Of a DNA stretch of 64,000 bases, positions 10,572 through 21,679 are shown piece after piece; the stretch's first letter is position 1, and the number at the start of each line of letters is the position of its first letter. The translations under genes were made by a program, and so were the position numbers. This stretch comes from Achatina immaculata (taxonomy: Eukaryota > Mollusca > Gastropoda > Stylommatophora > Achatinidae), in contig CM019713.1 of the NCBI GenBank assembly GCA_009760885.1, positions 9,699,274 through 9,763,273 on the forward strand, read 5' to 3'. Below the pieces are notes generated by a model. That model made no database searches, was not told the DNA's origin, and was given only the letters and a program-made list of their open reading frames with translations.

Positions 10572-11162
10572 ATGGCCCAGTTAGTTGATAAGTGGCTACA
10601 GAATGATGGCCTCAGAATTGGTCATCTAAACATTTATCATCTGTTAGGCAAACTTCTTCAGACATCAAACATAGTCAGTCGCTTCCACATCTTTGGCTTT
10701 TCAGAAATTCATCTAAATAAAAACATAACTGATGATGACATTAAGATAGACGGTTATAATTTACTTCAACATGACTCTACTAGGAAACTTGAAACAGGAT
10801 TAGTTGTATATGTTACCACTGCTATACACTCTTGCCGTAGAACAGACCTTGAGACACCAGATATTGAATGTATATGGTTGGAAATCAAACTTCCAAAGCA
10901 GAGTCCAATCTTACTTGGGTTTCTGTATCGTAATCCAAATGCAACAGCATTTCACTCTACAAGTATGGTGGATTATGTTTTGTCATTTAAGTTGAAAGAT
11001 ATGATTGTTCTTGGAGATTTCAGTATTGATTACAAACAATCAAATGCTACATGGAATGATACTGTTTTATCATACAACTTATCCCAAATTATCACTAGAC
11101 CTACCAGAGTAACTGAAACATCATCCACACTAATAGATCACATATATGTAACTCATCTATAA
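10572..11162 (+). pseudogene. CR1/L2-like LINE endonuclease domain
   Basis: The 196-codon frame has apurinic-endonuclease-like LINE motifs in order: LRIGHLNIYHLLGK (N-terminal LN), FGFSEIHLNKN (catalytic Glu context), IECIWLEIKLPKQSPILLGF, YRNP, IVLGDFSIDY (GDFN-like) and TLIDHIYV. It ends in a stop before the reverse transcriptase, so ORF2 is interrupted. It is part of an element spanning about 9.0-13.4 kb in the 9.2-kb GNS intron. Confidence 0.85.
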
Positions 11163-11214
11163 AACACTGTAGAGTGTAAATTCCATCACACTTCACCGAG
11201 TGATCACTATCCGG

Positions 11215-13110
11215 TCTGTTTCACAAGGATGTGAAATGGATTTAAAGCTCTCAAAAATAGACACATCAGCATTCAGTTTAGAAGTTTCAACTTATTCAAC
11301 TTAGAATCATTCCTGAAGGAGTTGCAAGCAGCACCTCTAACCTCTAGATTATGTGTATCAACTGACTGACCCCGATAAGGCCTTGGAATACTGGATAAAG
11401 ATCTTTCAGAATATATTTGACAAACATCTTCCCATTAAAGAAGTGAGAGTTAAGAATCAAGTGAAGTCCCCCTGGATAACACCTGAGATATTTGCAGGTC
11501 ATGAGGGAAAGAGATCAGGCCCACAAAAATAAGGAATTCACTAGCTCCCAATTACTTAGAAATAGAGTTCAATACTTAATTAGGCAAGAGAAGAAAAAAT
11601 ACTTTGAGAAACTAGTTCAGAAGAAATTGGACAGTAAGTCTGTCTGGAAAGCAATTAACGTTCTTGGAAACAAGAGAAAACAGTCTGACTTGCAGGGTTA
11701 TAATCATGTGCCTACTTGTTCTGAGTTGAACAACCACTTCAGAGAAAGAAGTCAGTTTCTTAAAGTCTTCACCACTGTCCTCAACTTGTGACTTGAGTGA
11801 ATTAAACAAATTCATAAGTAATAAATGTTCAAATCTAAAGCAACCCAGTATTGCCTTCATGTCAGTTAGTGAAGTCTATAATTACCTTTTATCTTTAAAG
11901 AACAACAACACAGCAGGACTTGATGAATTCAGCAACAACATATTACGCTACTCAGCCCCAGTAATTACAGATACACTAACATACATTTACAATCAGTGCA
12001 TTACACATTGTCATTTTCCTTAGGCTTTTAAAATTGCAAAAATATATCCTCTTTTTAAATCTAGTCCAGAGGAAAATCCCTCAAGCTATTAACTGTTAAC
12101 TTTGTCAAAACCCCTAGAAAAAACACATACAAGAGACAACCTTACAACACATGCAAGAAAATGATTTGATTGTTGACTGTCAGTCAGGTTTTAGGCCGAA
12201 ACATTCCTGCCACACAGCTCTCACAAAAAATGACAGAATGTTGGTTATCTAATATAAACAATGATAAATTATGTGGTGCTGTCTTTGTTGACTTTAAAAA
12301 AGCATTTGACATGATTGATCGACTTTAAAAAAGCATTTGACATGATTGATCATGTAATCCTAGTTAGAAAGCTTGAGACTTATAAATTATATCCAAACTT
12401 AACAAAATTTATTACATCTTTTCTTTCTAATAGATAGTAGCAGATAATTTGTCTCTAAAAACTCTAATCTGTGGTTGATAATGGTGTTCCACAAGAGTCT
12501 GTTCTTGGTCTTCTGCTTTTTACTATCTACATCAATGATCTTCCACTTCATCTAAAAAAATCGTCTTGTGATCTTTTTGCCAATGACTGCACAGTTTACA
12601 CTAGTGACAATGACTGTATTAACCTTGAGTCAGCTCTTCAATTTGAAGTAAACAATCTAACTAACTGGAGCAACAACAACAGAATACTCATAAACACCAG
12701 CAAAACAAAATCCATGCTCATTACAGTAAGACAGAAATTGACAAATTCACCAACAACAACACTACAGCTCCACGCTGAAACTTCACAGATAGAGAATGTT
12801 AGTGACCATAAAACTCTAGGTATCATGACTGACCATCACCTCAGTTGGAATTGTCATGTAGGCAGTCTAACCAAACTCATTGCGCAAAATGCTTACAAGT
12901 TTGCCAAAATTAAACACTTTCTTGACACAGACACTAGGAAAATATACTACATATCACAAATACAAACACATTTGGACTACTGCTCCACAATCTGGGATGG
13001 TTGCTCCATATCAAACATGAAAAGACTTTACTCACTCCAAAAACAAGCAGTAAAGTATATAGACAACAAACATGTAGCACATATTACAAATAAGAGTAAA
13101 ACATCTTGAC
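11215..13110 (+). pseudogene. CR1/L2-like LINE reverse transcriptase, inactivated
   Basis: Recognisable pieces in order: NNNTAGLDEFSNNILR; then SGFRPKHSC; motif A as VDFKKAFDMID (disrupted by a 31-bp duplication); motif B as NGVPQESVLGLLLFTIYIND; motif C as LFANDCTVY, where the usual second Asp (F/YADD) is Asn; then DHKTLGI, SWNCHV and HLDYCSTIWDG of the thumb. Frames change several times. Stops, the changed catalytic box and the frameshifts make it non-functional. Confidence 0.88.
12290..12351 (+). repeat. 31-bp tandem duplication in RT motif A
   Basis: Positions 12290-12320 and 12321-12351 are identical copies of a 31-bp segment (GACTTTAAAAAAGCATTTGA and the next 11 bases). The second copy shifts the frame through the catalytic motif. 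Confidence 0.95.
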
Positions 13111-13410
13111 ATTCTACCTCTCAAGAAGAGATTTTTATTCAATAAGACCAAGTTAATTCATAAAATTCTATCGCACAATTCTTCACCCTATTTATGGTTA
13201 TTATTCAGATTTAACCCAAAAACACAGTCAACACTTAATCTATTGTATTCTCCCAAAACCAAGACTTGACATGTTCAAAAAAAATCTTCTCTTACTCAGC
13301 TGCCCACCTTTGGAATACCCTACCAACTCATGTAAAACTTATAAGCAATATTCATTCTTATAACTTCAAACTATATCAGTATCTGTTTGAGATGGACTGT
13401 ATGCCTCCCT
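13110..13410 (+). pseudogene. CR1/L2-like LINE 3' end
   Basis: Diverged coding-like sequence (FNKTKLIHKIL-like, HSAAHLWNTLPTHVK-like) continues to about 13,410, where a TATG-rich microsatellite takes over. LINEs of this clade often end in short simple repeats, so the microsatellite probably marks the 3' terminus. Confidence 0.6.
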
Positions 13411-13411
13411 A

Positions 13412-13695
13412 ATATGTATATGTGTTTGTGCATACTTTATATACACATATGAATAGGTGTAGGTATGTATATGTGTGTGCGTATATAGCTATGTGTGTAT
13501 GTTTATACATGTTATCGGTATATATATTTGTATAAACATATATAGGTGTGTATGTGCACATGTCTTTATGTGTACATACATACATGTGTGTGTGCAAATA
13601 TCTATGTGTATACATGTGAATGTATGTGTGTATATGTACATGTGTGGATGTGTTTGTTTATATGTGGTATGTGTGTGTGAATAAATGCATCGGCA
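13412..13695 (+). repeat. (TATG)n-type degenerate microsatellite
   Basis: Imperfect TATG/TGTA runs cover ~280 bp. Open frames on both strands rich in Tyr/Thr/Val/Cys are artefacts of this repeat. Confidence 0.9.
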
Positions 13696-13757
13696 TATAT
13701 TTGCTTTAAGAACAGTATAGGCATATGTACTATCAAAGTCAAAATTAGTTTAATCTA

Positions 13758-14007
13758 CCAACCCTAGACCAAACTGGTGCAATGAAAACCACGGTGTCAC
13801 GCAATCCCGCTTCCGAGACCCACCAAGAATACAGGCTAAAGCACTGTGATACTCTGAACCCCTTGTGGTCCTTTTGTGGAACTCGTGTGGTGTATTTTGG
13901 ACCACACAGGGGACCACGGGACCTAACGAGGACCACATGCGTGAATTCAGTAGGTTCACAGTGCGGTTTTTGGTGGTAGAAGTGAACGAAGAAGAAGAAG
14001 AAGAAGA
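13758..14007 (+). mobile_element. R1 retroposon, 5'-truncated copy
   Basis: Only the last ~250 bp of R1 are present, beginning at CCAACCCTAGACC and ending in (GAA)n. The 11-bp direct repeat AGTTTAATCTA flanks it at 13747-13757 and 14008-14018. Truncation at the end opposite the GAA tail identifies that tail as the 3' end. Confidence 0.92.
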
Positions 14008-14018
14008 AGTTTAATCTA

Positions 14019-14684
14019 AAGTATGACTTGATTGTTGTGTCCATTATATTGCTGTTCCAAAAATGTGTGAGTTTAAAATGAATGTGAGCATGATATAAGG
14101 TTTATTTCATGTAGTTGCATAAAGCAGAATGTGGAGTGTATGGAAAGTAAATGGTTTATTAATTATTTACTTATTCATTTTATGTTTTTTTCATGCATGT
14201 TATGTTCAATAACAAATGCTGAATATCTGTGACTGAATGAAAGTTGTATGATGAAGGGCAGAATGGTAGATGGGCCTGCGTGCCCAGTTCTTAACTCTTT
14301 GAAAATAAAGTCTGTTCGTTAGTTCCTTTGTTCGTTCGTTCTGTCTACCACTGACTCTTCTTATCTTCAGTCTTTCCTGTTGCCTTTATGTGCTCTAGCC
14401 TGCCTCACCTCTGAACATGTCCTAGAAATTTTGATTATCAAAGCTAAGTAATATGAATGGAAAGAACAAGACACCCCTATACCATTTTTTTCAAAAATTT
14501 CTTCAGGTTAGAAAAAAAAATATTTTACAAGTTCATTTTTTATCAAAAGATTTGGGAAGCATTTTTGGGAAACACTGTGACTCTTGTAAACAGTATGAGA
14601 TACATTGTTTTAGCCATTGTAAATGTTGTATTTGTGAACAGCCATTAAAATCTTTGTATCTTTTTTTTTTTTTTCCTCTCTCAG
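14019..14684 (+). other. GNS intron, nothing recognised
   Basis: AT-rich unique sequence with a short TTCG-rich run near 14,320. It ends in a long T tract that is the polypyrimidine tract of exon d. No other feature is supported. Confidence 0.45.
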
Positions 14685-14795
14685 AACTGTGATAATCACT
14701 GTGTATGTGAGGATGTATGGAATAATACATTTGCCTGTATACGTATCCAGACAGCTCAGGAGGGCTACAAATACTGTGCATTGCAAGACAATGAC
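14685..14795 (+). CDS. GNS: N-acetylglucosamine-6-sulfatase, exon d
   Basis: A long T/C tract and TCTCTCAG precede the exon. It encodes NCDNHCVCEDVWNNTFACIR, then IQTAQEGYKYCALQDND, before the donor GTATGT (phase 0). The CVCEDxxNNTxAC block is a GNS signature, with a conserved NNT glycosylation sequon and cysteines that pair in the C-terminal subdomain. At 37 codons it is missed by simple ORF finding. Confidence 0.94.
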
Positions 14796-14884
14796 GTATG
14801 TACTTTATGTGGTGAATTAAGCTATAATGAATGTTTTGTTTTGGTAAGTGCAACTTTTATTTTCAGTTCTGTAACCGTTAGATG

Positions 14885-15182
14885 TGGTCTGGTTGGCTGA
14901 GTGGTTAGGTGCTCGGTCTACTAATCTGGTGGTACCAGGTTCAAGTCCTGGTAGGGGGGGATTTTTTTCTGGTACCACCGCACCAAAATAGGTCCCGGGG
15001 TCCACCCGGCCTCTAAGAATGGGTACCAGAGAAATCTGTGAAGGTGAATGCATCCAGGTATGCTACTGACCACATCACAGTTTCATGTGCCAAAGGCCTG
15101 GAGAAAAAAAATGGGCCTAATGCTGTATCCCCAATATGCCTTAATGGCACAGAAATGGGGATTTTGCCTTTTCCTTTATAAG
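14885..15182 (+). mobile_element. tRNA-derived SINE (first copy, in duplication A)
   Basis: The head has A-box TGGCTGAGTGG and B-box GGTTCAAGTCC. The body runs through TGGTACCACCGCACCAAAAT, CTGACCACATCACAGTTTCA and the end GGGGATTTTGCCTTTTCC. A Pol III promoter is therefore visible. Duplication A starts inside the head, so the second copy lacks the A box. Confidence 0.8.
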
Positions 15183-16362
15183 CTATAGGTAACTTTCTGC
15201 CTTCCATGTTGTTTGTTTGTTGTCTGAAGAGAAGTAAACCTGTTTTATAGCACTGACCCTTACAAGAAGTGCTGAAAAGTTATCAGCACAGTTAAGAAGG
15301 GAATGACATAGAGCCATGAAATTTGCGTGTTATTCCACATATTCACCTTGAAGTTTAACACATCTGGGCACATTGTTTTTTAAGTTTTCCTTATCTGGGT
15401 CGAATGCTGTTACTAAGTGCATAACAAAGTAACATTTCGCTGTCAAGTATTTGTTACTTGTGTTTGCTGTATCACCTGCAGTTAGTTAGTTTGTGCCTCA
15501 ACTGTACAAGGCCACTGTCTACACTGTTTTTGTGATGTATGGGATATGGTGTTAGTATTCATTGTTTTCCTTGACATGTTGAGTGTCATTTTTGAGTGTT
15601 TGAAATAAAGTGAAAGTTGAGAGATGAAAGGCAGAATTTTGTTCAGGCCTGGAAATAAAGTTCATTCATTTATTTGTTTCATTTATTCCTTGGCATAAAT
15701 TGTAGTTTTTCAGGCACTTATAGTCCTAAGATAAACGCAGCATCATTACAGGGTTTATAGAAGCTTTGCAGGGTTAATATGCATGAATAATATTTTGCTG
15801 TGTGCCGTTGGCTTTTGCGTAGTCATAAGCTGTCATGTAAGAGTTAACAGTTACCTAAAAGAGCCAAAGTTGAAGAGTTAACATTGTAAAAGAAGTGATC
15901 CTAGAAGGTAATATTGATGAAAATGTAATATATGGAAGCGAGTGGCATGAAAATCTGTCATTTTCATGTTAGCATCTTTTTGTTAAGATCTGTGGGAGAA
16001 ACAAAAAATTATTTTATAATTATGTGAGTATTGTTTTTATAAAACTCAGTGTATGTGGATGAAATTAAATATTTTCATTTCATTTTATCGTTATTTTTGA
16101 TTTATAAAAAAAAAATCAGTGAAAAATCAAATACTTTCATTTTGTTCTTGTTTTGCAAAATTTTCTATTTTCATGTTTTGTTTTTGTTTCATATAACTCA
16201 TTGGAGGTGAATATATGCTTTATAGTCTTTGTGTTATTCTGCAATACTTTGTACAGAAGAGGAGCAATTAAAATAAGTTAATTTCCTTAGTTTTTTTATG
16301 TTAAATTGTGGCCTGAACATGTTACAAAAATGTATAGGGATATTGTTTTGGTGCCCACCACC

Positions 16363-16393
<31 letters not shown>

Positions 16394-16793
16394 CCACCAT
16401 CACCACCACCACCACCATCATCACCACCACCACCATCACCACCACCACCACCACCACCATCATCACCACCACTACCATAACCACCATCACCACCACCACC
16501 ACCACCACCACCTTGAGAGCATAGGCCATGGATAAAGGGTCTCCAGTCATCCCTGTTTCTTGGAATCATTCTCTGCTTCCTTCCATGTGCATCCCTTGTC
16601 TCTGAGCGCTGTCATAATTTCTCTTCTCCAAGCAACTCTAGGTCTTTCTCGTTTTCTATTTCCCTGGGGGTTCCATGCTGATGCTTGTCTTGTTATGCTT
16701 TAGTGCCCATATTTTCCTTGGAATGTTGGCGCCCACACTCAGGTGATGTGATCAATACCATGCCTGGCCGTCTTCTCCAGAGACAGGAGGAAG
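14906..16793 (+). repeat. Tandem duplication A, unit 1 (1,888 bp)
   Basis: The unit runs from a SINE head to a truncated minus-strand SINE and includes an ACC-repeat block and AT-rich sequence. It is almost identical to 16,794-18,668. TAGGT occurs at the start of unit 1, at the junction and at the end of unit 2, which is microhomology at the breakpoint. It lies in the last GNS intron. Confidence 0.92.
16356..16512 (+). repeat. (ACC)n microsatellite
   Basis: ACC/ATC triplets run for ~155 bp. Long Pro-, Thr-, Val- and Gly-rich frames on both strands are translations of this repeat. Confidence 0.95.
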
Positions 16794-18668
16794 TAGGTGC
16801 TCGGTCTACTAATCTGGTGGTACCAGGTTCAAGTCCTGGTAGGGGGGGATTTTTTTCTGGTACCACCCCACCAAAATAGGTCCCGGGGTCCACCCGGCCT
16901 CTAAGAATGGGTACCAGAGAAATCTGTGAAGGTGAATGCATCCAGTTATGATACTGACCACATCACAGTTTCATGTGCCTTAATGGCACAGAAATGGGGA
17001 TTTTGCCTTTTCCTTTATAAGTTGTAGGTAACTTTCTGCCTTCCATGTTGTTTGTTTGTTGTCTGAAGAGAAGTAAACCTGTTTCATAGCACTGACCCTT
17101 ACAAGAGGTGCTGAAAAGTTATCAGCGCAGTTAAGAAGGGAATGACATAGAGCCATGAAATTTGCCTGTTATTCCACATATTCACCTTGAAGTTTAACAC
17201 ATCTGGGCACATTGTTTTTTAAGTTTTCCTTATCTGGGTCGAATGCTGTTACTAAGTGCATAACAAAGTAACATTTCGCTGTCAAGTATTTGTTACTTGT
17301 GTTTGCTGTATCACCTGCAGTTAGTTAGTTTGTGCCTCAACTGTACAAGGCCACTGTCTACACTGTTTTTGTGATATATAGGATATGGTGTTAGTATTCA
17401 TTGTTTTCCTTGACATGTTGAGTGTCATTTTTGAGTGTTTGAAATAAAGTGAAAGTTGAGAGATGAAAGGCAGAATTTTGTTCAGGCCTGGAAATAAAGT
17501 TCATTCATTTATTTGTTTCATTTATTCCTTGGCATAAATTGTAGTTTTGCAGGCACTTATAGTCCTAAGATAAACGCAGCATCATTACAGGGTTTATAGA
17601 AGCTTTGCAGGGTTAATATGCATGAATGATATTTTGCTGTGTGCCGTTGGCTTTTGCGTAGTCATAAGCTGTCATGTAAGAGTTAACAGTTACCTAAAAG
17701 AGCCAAAGTTGAAGAGTTAACATTGTAAAAGAAGTGATCCTAGAAGGTAATATTGATGAAAATGTAATATATGGAAGCGAGTGGCATGAAAATCTGTCAT
17801 TTTCATGTTAGCATCTTTTTGTTAAGATCTGTGGGAGAAACAAAAAATTATTTTATAATTATGTGAGTATTGTTTTTATAAAACTCAGTGTATGTGGATG
17901 AAATTAAATATTTTCATTTCATTTTATCGTTATTTTTGATTTATAAAAAAAAAATCAGTGAAAAATCAAATACTTTCATTTTGTTCTTGTTTTGCAAAAT
18001 TTTCTATTTTCATGTTTTGTTTTTGTTTCATATAACTCATTGGAGGTGAATATATGCTTTATAGTCTTTGTGTTATTCTGCAATACTTTGTACAGAAGAG
18101 GAGCAATTAAAATAAGTTAATTTCCTTAGTTTTTTTATGTTAAATTGTGGCCTGAACATGTTACAAAAATGTATAGGGATATTGTTTTGGTGCCTACCAC
18201 CACCACCACCATCATCACCATCATCACCACCACCACCATCACCACCACCACCACCACCACCACCACCATCATCACCACCACCATCATCACCACCACTACC
18301 ATAACCACCATCACCACCACCACCACCACCACCATCATCACCACCACTACCATAACCACCATCACCACCACCACCACCACCACCACCTTGAGAGCATAGG
18401 CCATGGATAAAGGGTCTCCAGTCATCCCTGTTTCTTGGAATCATTCTCTGCTTCCTTCCATGTGCATCCCTTGTCTCTGAGCGCTGTCATAATTTCTCTT
18501 CTCCAAGCAACTCTAGGTCTTTCTCGTTTTCTATTTCCCTGGGGGTTCCATGCTGATGCTTGTCTTGTTATGCTTTAGTGCCCATATTTTCCTTGGAATG
18601 TTGGCGCCCACACTCAGGTGATGTGATCAATACCATGCCTGGCCGTCTTCTCCAGAGACAGGAGGAAG
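16794..18668 (+). repeat. Tandem duplication A, unit 2 (1,875 bp)
   Basis: This copy of 14,906-16,793 shows few substitutions, a 49-bp deletion between TGCC repeats in the SINE body, and a longer, rearranged ACC tract. The low divergence suggests a recent event or an assembly duplicate. Confidence 0.92.
18190..18388 (+). repeat. (ACC)n microsatellite, duplicated copy
   Basis: ACC/ATC triplets run for ~195 bp, longer than the counterpart at 16,356-16,512. A subsegment containing CACTACCATAACCACCATC occurs twice, showing internal expansion. Confidence 0.95.
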
Positions 18669-18765
18669 TAGGTTCCTCTTTTACAAGACCAGTGACTTCA
18701 ACCACTGATCTCTGGGGAGAGATGAATGTACCAGCCATTACCACTCAGGCACCCCATTTTGTTTT
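18588..18765 (-). mobile_element. tRNA-derived SINE, minus orientation
   Basis: On the minus strand GTGCCTGAGTGGTAATGG (A-box-like) is followed by a GGTTGAAGTCAC B-box-like element and a body ending GGAAAATATGGGCAC. The first duplication unit holds only the body part (16,708-16,793), truncated at the junction. Confidence 0.6.
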
Positions 18766-18785
18766 CATAAGCTGGTAAAAACTGG

Positions 18786-19192
18786 TTGTACAGCATAGAG
18801 ATCTTTATTACTGGTTGTATGACAAAGATCTTAAACTATATTACTGATTGTACAGTATAAAGGTCTTTAATTATATTACTGGCTGTACAGTATAAAGATC
18901 TTTAATTATATTACTGGCTGTACAGTATAAAGATCTTTAACTGTATTACTGGTTGTATGGTATAAAGATCTTTAACTGTATTACTGGTTGTATGGTATAA
19001 AGATCTTTAACTGTATTACTGGTTGTACAGTATAAAGATATTTAACTGTATTACTGGTTGTACAGTATAAAGATCTTTAACTATATTACTGGTTGTACAG
19101 TATAAAGAACTTTAACTATATTACTGGTTGTACAGTATAAAGATCTTTAACTGTATTACTGGTTGTATGGTATAAAGGTCTTTAACTCTGAT
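18786..19192 (+). repeat. 35-bp minisatellite upstream of last GNS exon
   Basis: About eleven units carry the core TTACTGGTTGTACAGTATAA followed by AGATCTTTAACTGTA-like sequence. It ends ~97 bp before the acceptor of exon e. Confidence 0.93.
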
Positions 19193-19288
19193 TTACCATA
19201 TTTATTCTGCTGAAAGAAAAAGCATGCAGTGATTTTTATTACATGAAAACAAAATGTTGAAAAATCCGTGTTTGTCTGGTATTTGCAG

Positions 19289-19438
19289 AATTTTGTGGAG
19301 GTGTATGACTTAAAGAATGACCCCTTCGAGCTGGTGAACATCGTTAAAACTGCCTCGCCTGATCTTCTGAACAGACTGAGTCAAGAGCTGACTAACTTGT
19401 CCCTTTGCTCAGGTGCAAGCTGTCGTGCAAGGGCTTAA
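19289..19438 (+). CDS. GNS: N-acetylglucosamine-6-sulfatase, terminal exon e
   Basis: After the acceptor GTATTTGCAG the exon reads NFVEVYDLKNDPFELVNIVK, then LLNRLSQELTNL and SLCSGASCRARA-stop (TAA 19436-19438). VEVYDLxxDPxELxN is the C-terminal sulfatase motif, and the paired cysteines in CSGASC match the CSGxxC of vertebrate GNS. The protein stops eight residues after the CSG cysteine, so it lacks the longer tail of vertebrate enzymes. Total coding recovered is 229 codons including stop over five exons, all in phase. Confidence 0.94.
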   Translation, partial: NFVEVYDLKNDPFELVNIVKTASPDLLNRLSQELTNLSLCSGASCRARA

Positions 19439-20010
19439 GTTAACAGTTACCTAAAAAAGGGCCAAAATAGACATTAAAGAAGTGATCCAAAGATATGTGC
19501 ACTGATTAAAACATAATTTATTGCAGATGTCTCTTGATTTCAGAGACTGTTATAATGAGCTTTCACAAATTTGTAGAAGATTGTTAACTGTTATTTTGAA
19601 ATTTCACAAGTCTGGGAAGCATTTTTAATTGCTATATTGAAATTTTGCAAATTTGTAATACTTTGTACATTTTTGAAGTAAGTTAATTTAGTTGGGCACA
19701 GTGGTAATTTCTTGGGCTGTTCAGCCATTGTTGACTAAAGTATAGTTCCTGTTTAAAGGGTGTTACTTTTTCTTTTGTATATGTGTTCTTACAGTGGGTT
19801 ACCTGCACAGTGCAGTTTTGGGAGAAGTGAATCGACTAAAGTAGGCATCGAAAAGGAACAGTTCTGATACAAGAGTATCACTAGAAGAAGCAACAAAAAA
19901 AAATGCTTGTTAAAGGAAAGTGCACCACCATGTGGAGACATAGAGCAGGCAACATATACCCCGAAACACCCTGGTCATATTGCAGTAAAGCACAATTTTC
20001 GGTCTCTGAA
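19439..20010 (+). other. Putative GNS 3' UTR and downstream sequence
   Basis: ATTAAA at 19505-19510 lies ~70 bases after the stop and is a candidate poly(A) signal. The sequence GTTAACAGTTACCTAAAA near 19,440 also occurs within duplication A (15,845 and 17,690), so this flank shares old repeat material with the intron. Confidence 0.35.
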
Positions 20011-20014
20011 CAGG

Positions 20015-20142
20015 ACCCTGCAGACTACAAGCCCACCTGCATTGCAGACTACAAGCCCATCTGCATTGCAGACTTCAAGCCCATCTGCATTGCAGACTAC
20101 AAGCCCATCTGCATGCAGACTAAAAGCCCACCTGCATAAAGC
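20015..20142 (+). repeat. 24-bp minisatellite
   Basis: About five units of GCAGACTACAAGCCCATCTG plus CATT run through the segment. The frame encoding repeated ADYKPICI is an artefact of an in-phase 24-bp unit; no gene context supports it. Confidence 0.9.
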
Positions 20143-21255
20143 AGAAAACTGCTCAGACTCTACTCTGTGCATGCAGATTTAAGAATAGATACCATAGTCT
20201 GCACTATCAACAGTCCAAACCTGGGTATAAGGAGAGGAGTATGCATGGGGAAACTGTGGAGGGACACATGAAAGAATCCTACAGATAAGATTCACTGGAT
20301 CAACCCATGTCCTTATGTAGTTGGTTGAGAATGTGAAACTGAAAGCAGAATAAGATATCTACGTTCAGTTTACCTCAGTACATTGACAGCTTTTTCTTAT
20401 ACATCACTGGATTTAATGCAGTATGACAGTCAAGGATACATGTGTGAAACAATGCGAAAGGAAGGTAACAGTGGATCAGACAAGTCTCATTTCAGCATCG
20501 GGCAGTTATTGTGGCGCACAGGCGGTGAGAGATGGCTGCCTTCAGCTCTCTGCATCTGACAGCTCAAGGCAGAACATTCTTAGACAAATGATGCTGGAGG
20601 CTCCAGTTCCATGACATGTATAGAACTGATATTAGTTCACAGATTACATCTACAGGACTGGGCAGTTCTGCTGTGGACAGTGTGCCACTGGCATACAGTA
20701 GACCCACAGACAGCAGCAGCATTGCCGATTATATATATATATATGTAAGTACAGCTACTAAGATTTTTTCCCATCCTCAGATGTTCAAAAGTGTGAGCTA
20801 TTAAAAAAATCTGATGCACTCACATCTAAGAATGCTGTGTGTCATTTGCTTAGCGATATCTCGGATAGTTAAGTCATTTAGTCAGATTTGTGCTCTTCCT
20901 GTTCTTAAAAATACTTAATATCAATTTACTAATACAACTTACACATATCAAATTATACTTGAAAGATGTATTACAAACATGTCTTGTTGTGCCGCTTATA
21001 CTGGGGATGGGTATCTTGTCATTTAAATAATTTGGAGAAGAAAAAAAAAACGGCACCGGGATTGGGGATTCCATGTTTAATCTGATTGGCTAAAAACTTT
21101 TTAGTTCTCACATAACGAGGCAGTGCTGCTACAGATTATGCATAAGAGTGAAAGGAAGTGCCCTCTGAAGCAGCCTTACCCAGTAGGGGGTATCATTGTT
21201 CACCAGATGGCATCAGGCTGTTGTAAAGTTTGGTATGTGTTGCCTTTTTCAGGCA
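20143..21255 (+). other. Intergenic, nothing recognised
   Basis: Unique sequence with a short TA run at 20,730 and an A run at 21,040. No coding or RNA feature is supported. Confidence 0.45.
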
Positions 21256-21596
21256 GATATTTTCCATTTTCAGAGGTGGTTTTCTCTTTTAGAGAAAGCT
21301 TACTCCCATGTCTGTTGATTGTCTTTTCCTGATTGGGTTTGTTTCCCCAGTAATTGTTTTTATCATTGTCATTGTTATAAAATATATGGGAAACATTGTT
21401 TTAATCATTGTAATTGTTATAAAATATATGGGACACACTGTTTTAATCATTGTAAAGGTAATAAAAAGTATGAGAAACATTGTTTCAACCGTTGCAGTTG
21501 TTGTAAAATGTATGGGAAACATTGTTATAATCATTGTAAAGGTAATAAAAATATATGAGAAAAATTGTTTTAATCACCGCAGCTTTTATCTTCTTC

Positions 21597-21668
21597 TTCT
21601 TCTTCTTCATTCGCACTGTCTGTCTATATCTGCAGTCCTGTCTCTTGGATAAATTTCACTGTTTTTTT
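21597..21668 (-). pseudogene. LINE-H 3' end, part downstream of the R1 insertion
   Basis: On the minus strand this holds the last codons (KTVKFIQETGLQI-stop), 3' UTR and (GAA)n tail of LINE-H. It is separated from the main domain at 23,168-24,035 by the R1 insertion. An extra T in the T run near 21,667 shifts frame relative to the unit 2 copy. Confidence 0.85.
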
Positions 21669-21679
21669 GTAACTCATGT

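Noticed and set aside
14885..14960. Possible tRNA gene
   Set aside because: A and B boxes are present, but the acceptor stem does not close and a SINE body follows; the same head recurs as a dispersed repeat.
16234..18444. Gly-, Val-, Pro- and Thr-rich frames on both strands
   Set aside because: Products of the ACC microsatellites in duplication A.
19903..20139. Frame with repeated ADYKPICI, possible repeat protein
   Set aside because: A 24-bp minisatellite keeps frame automatically; the frame starts in the region after the GNS stop, with no splice or signal sequence.
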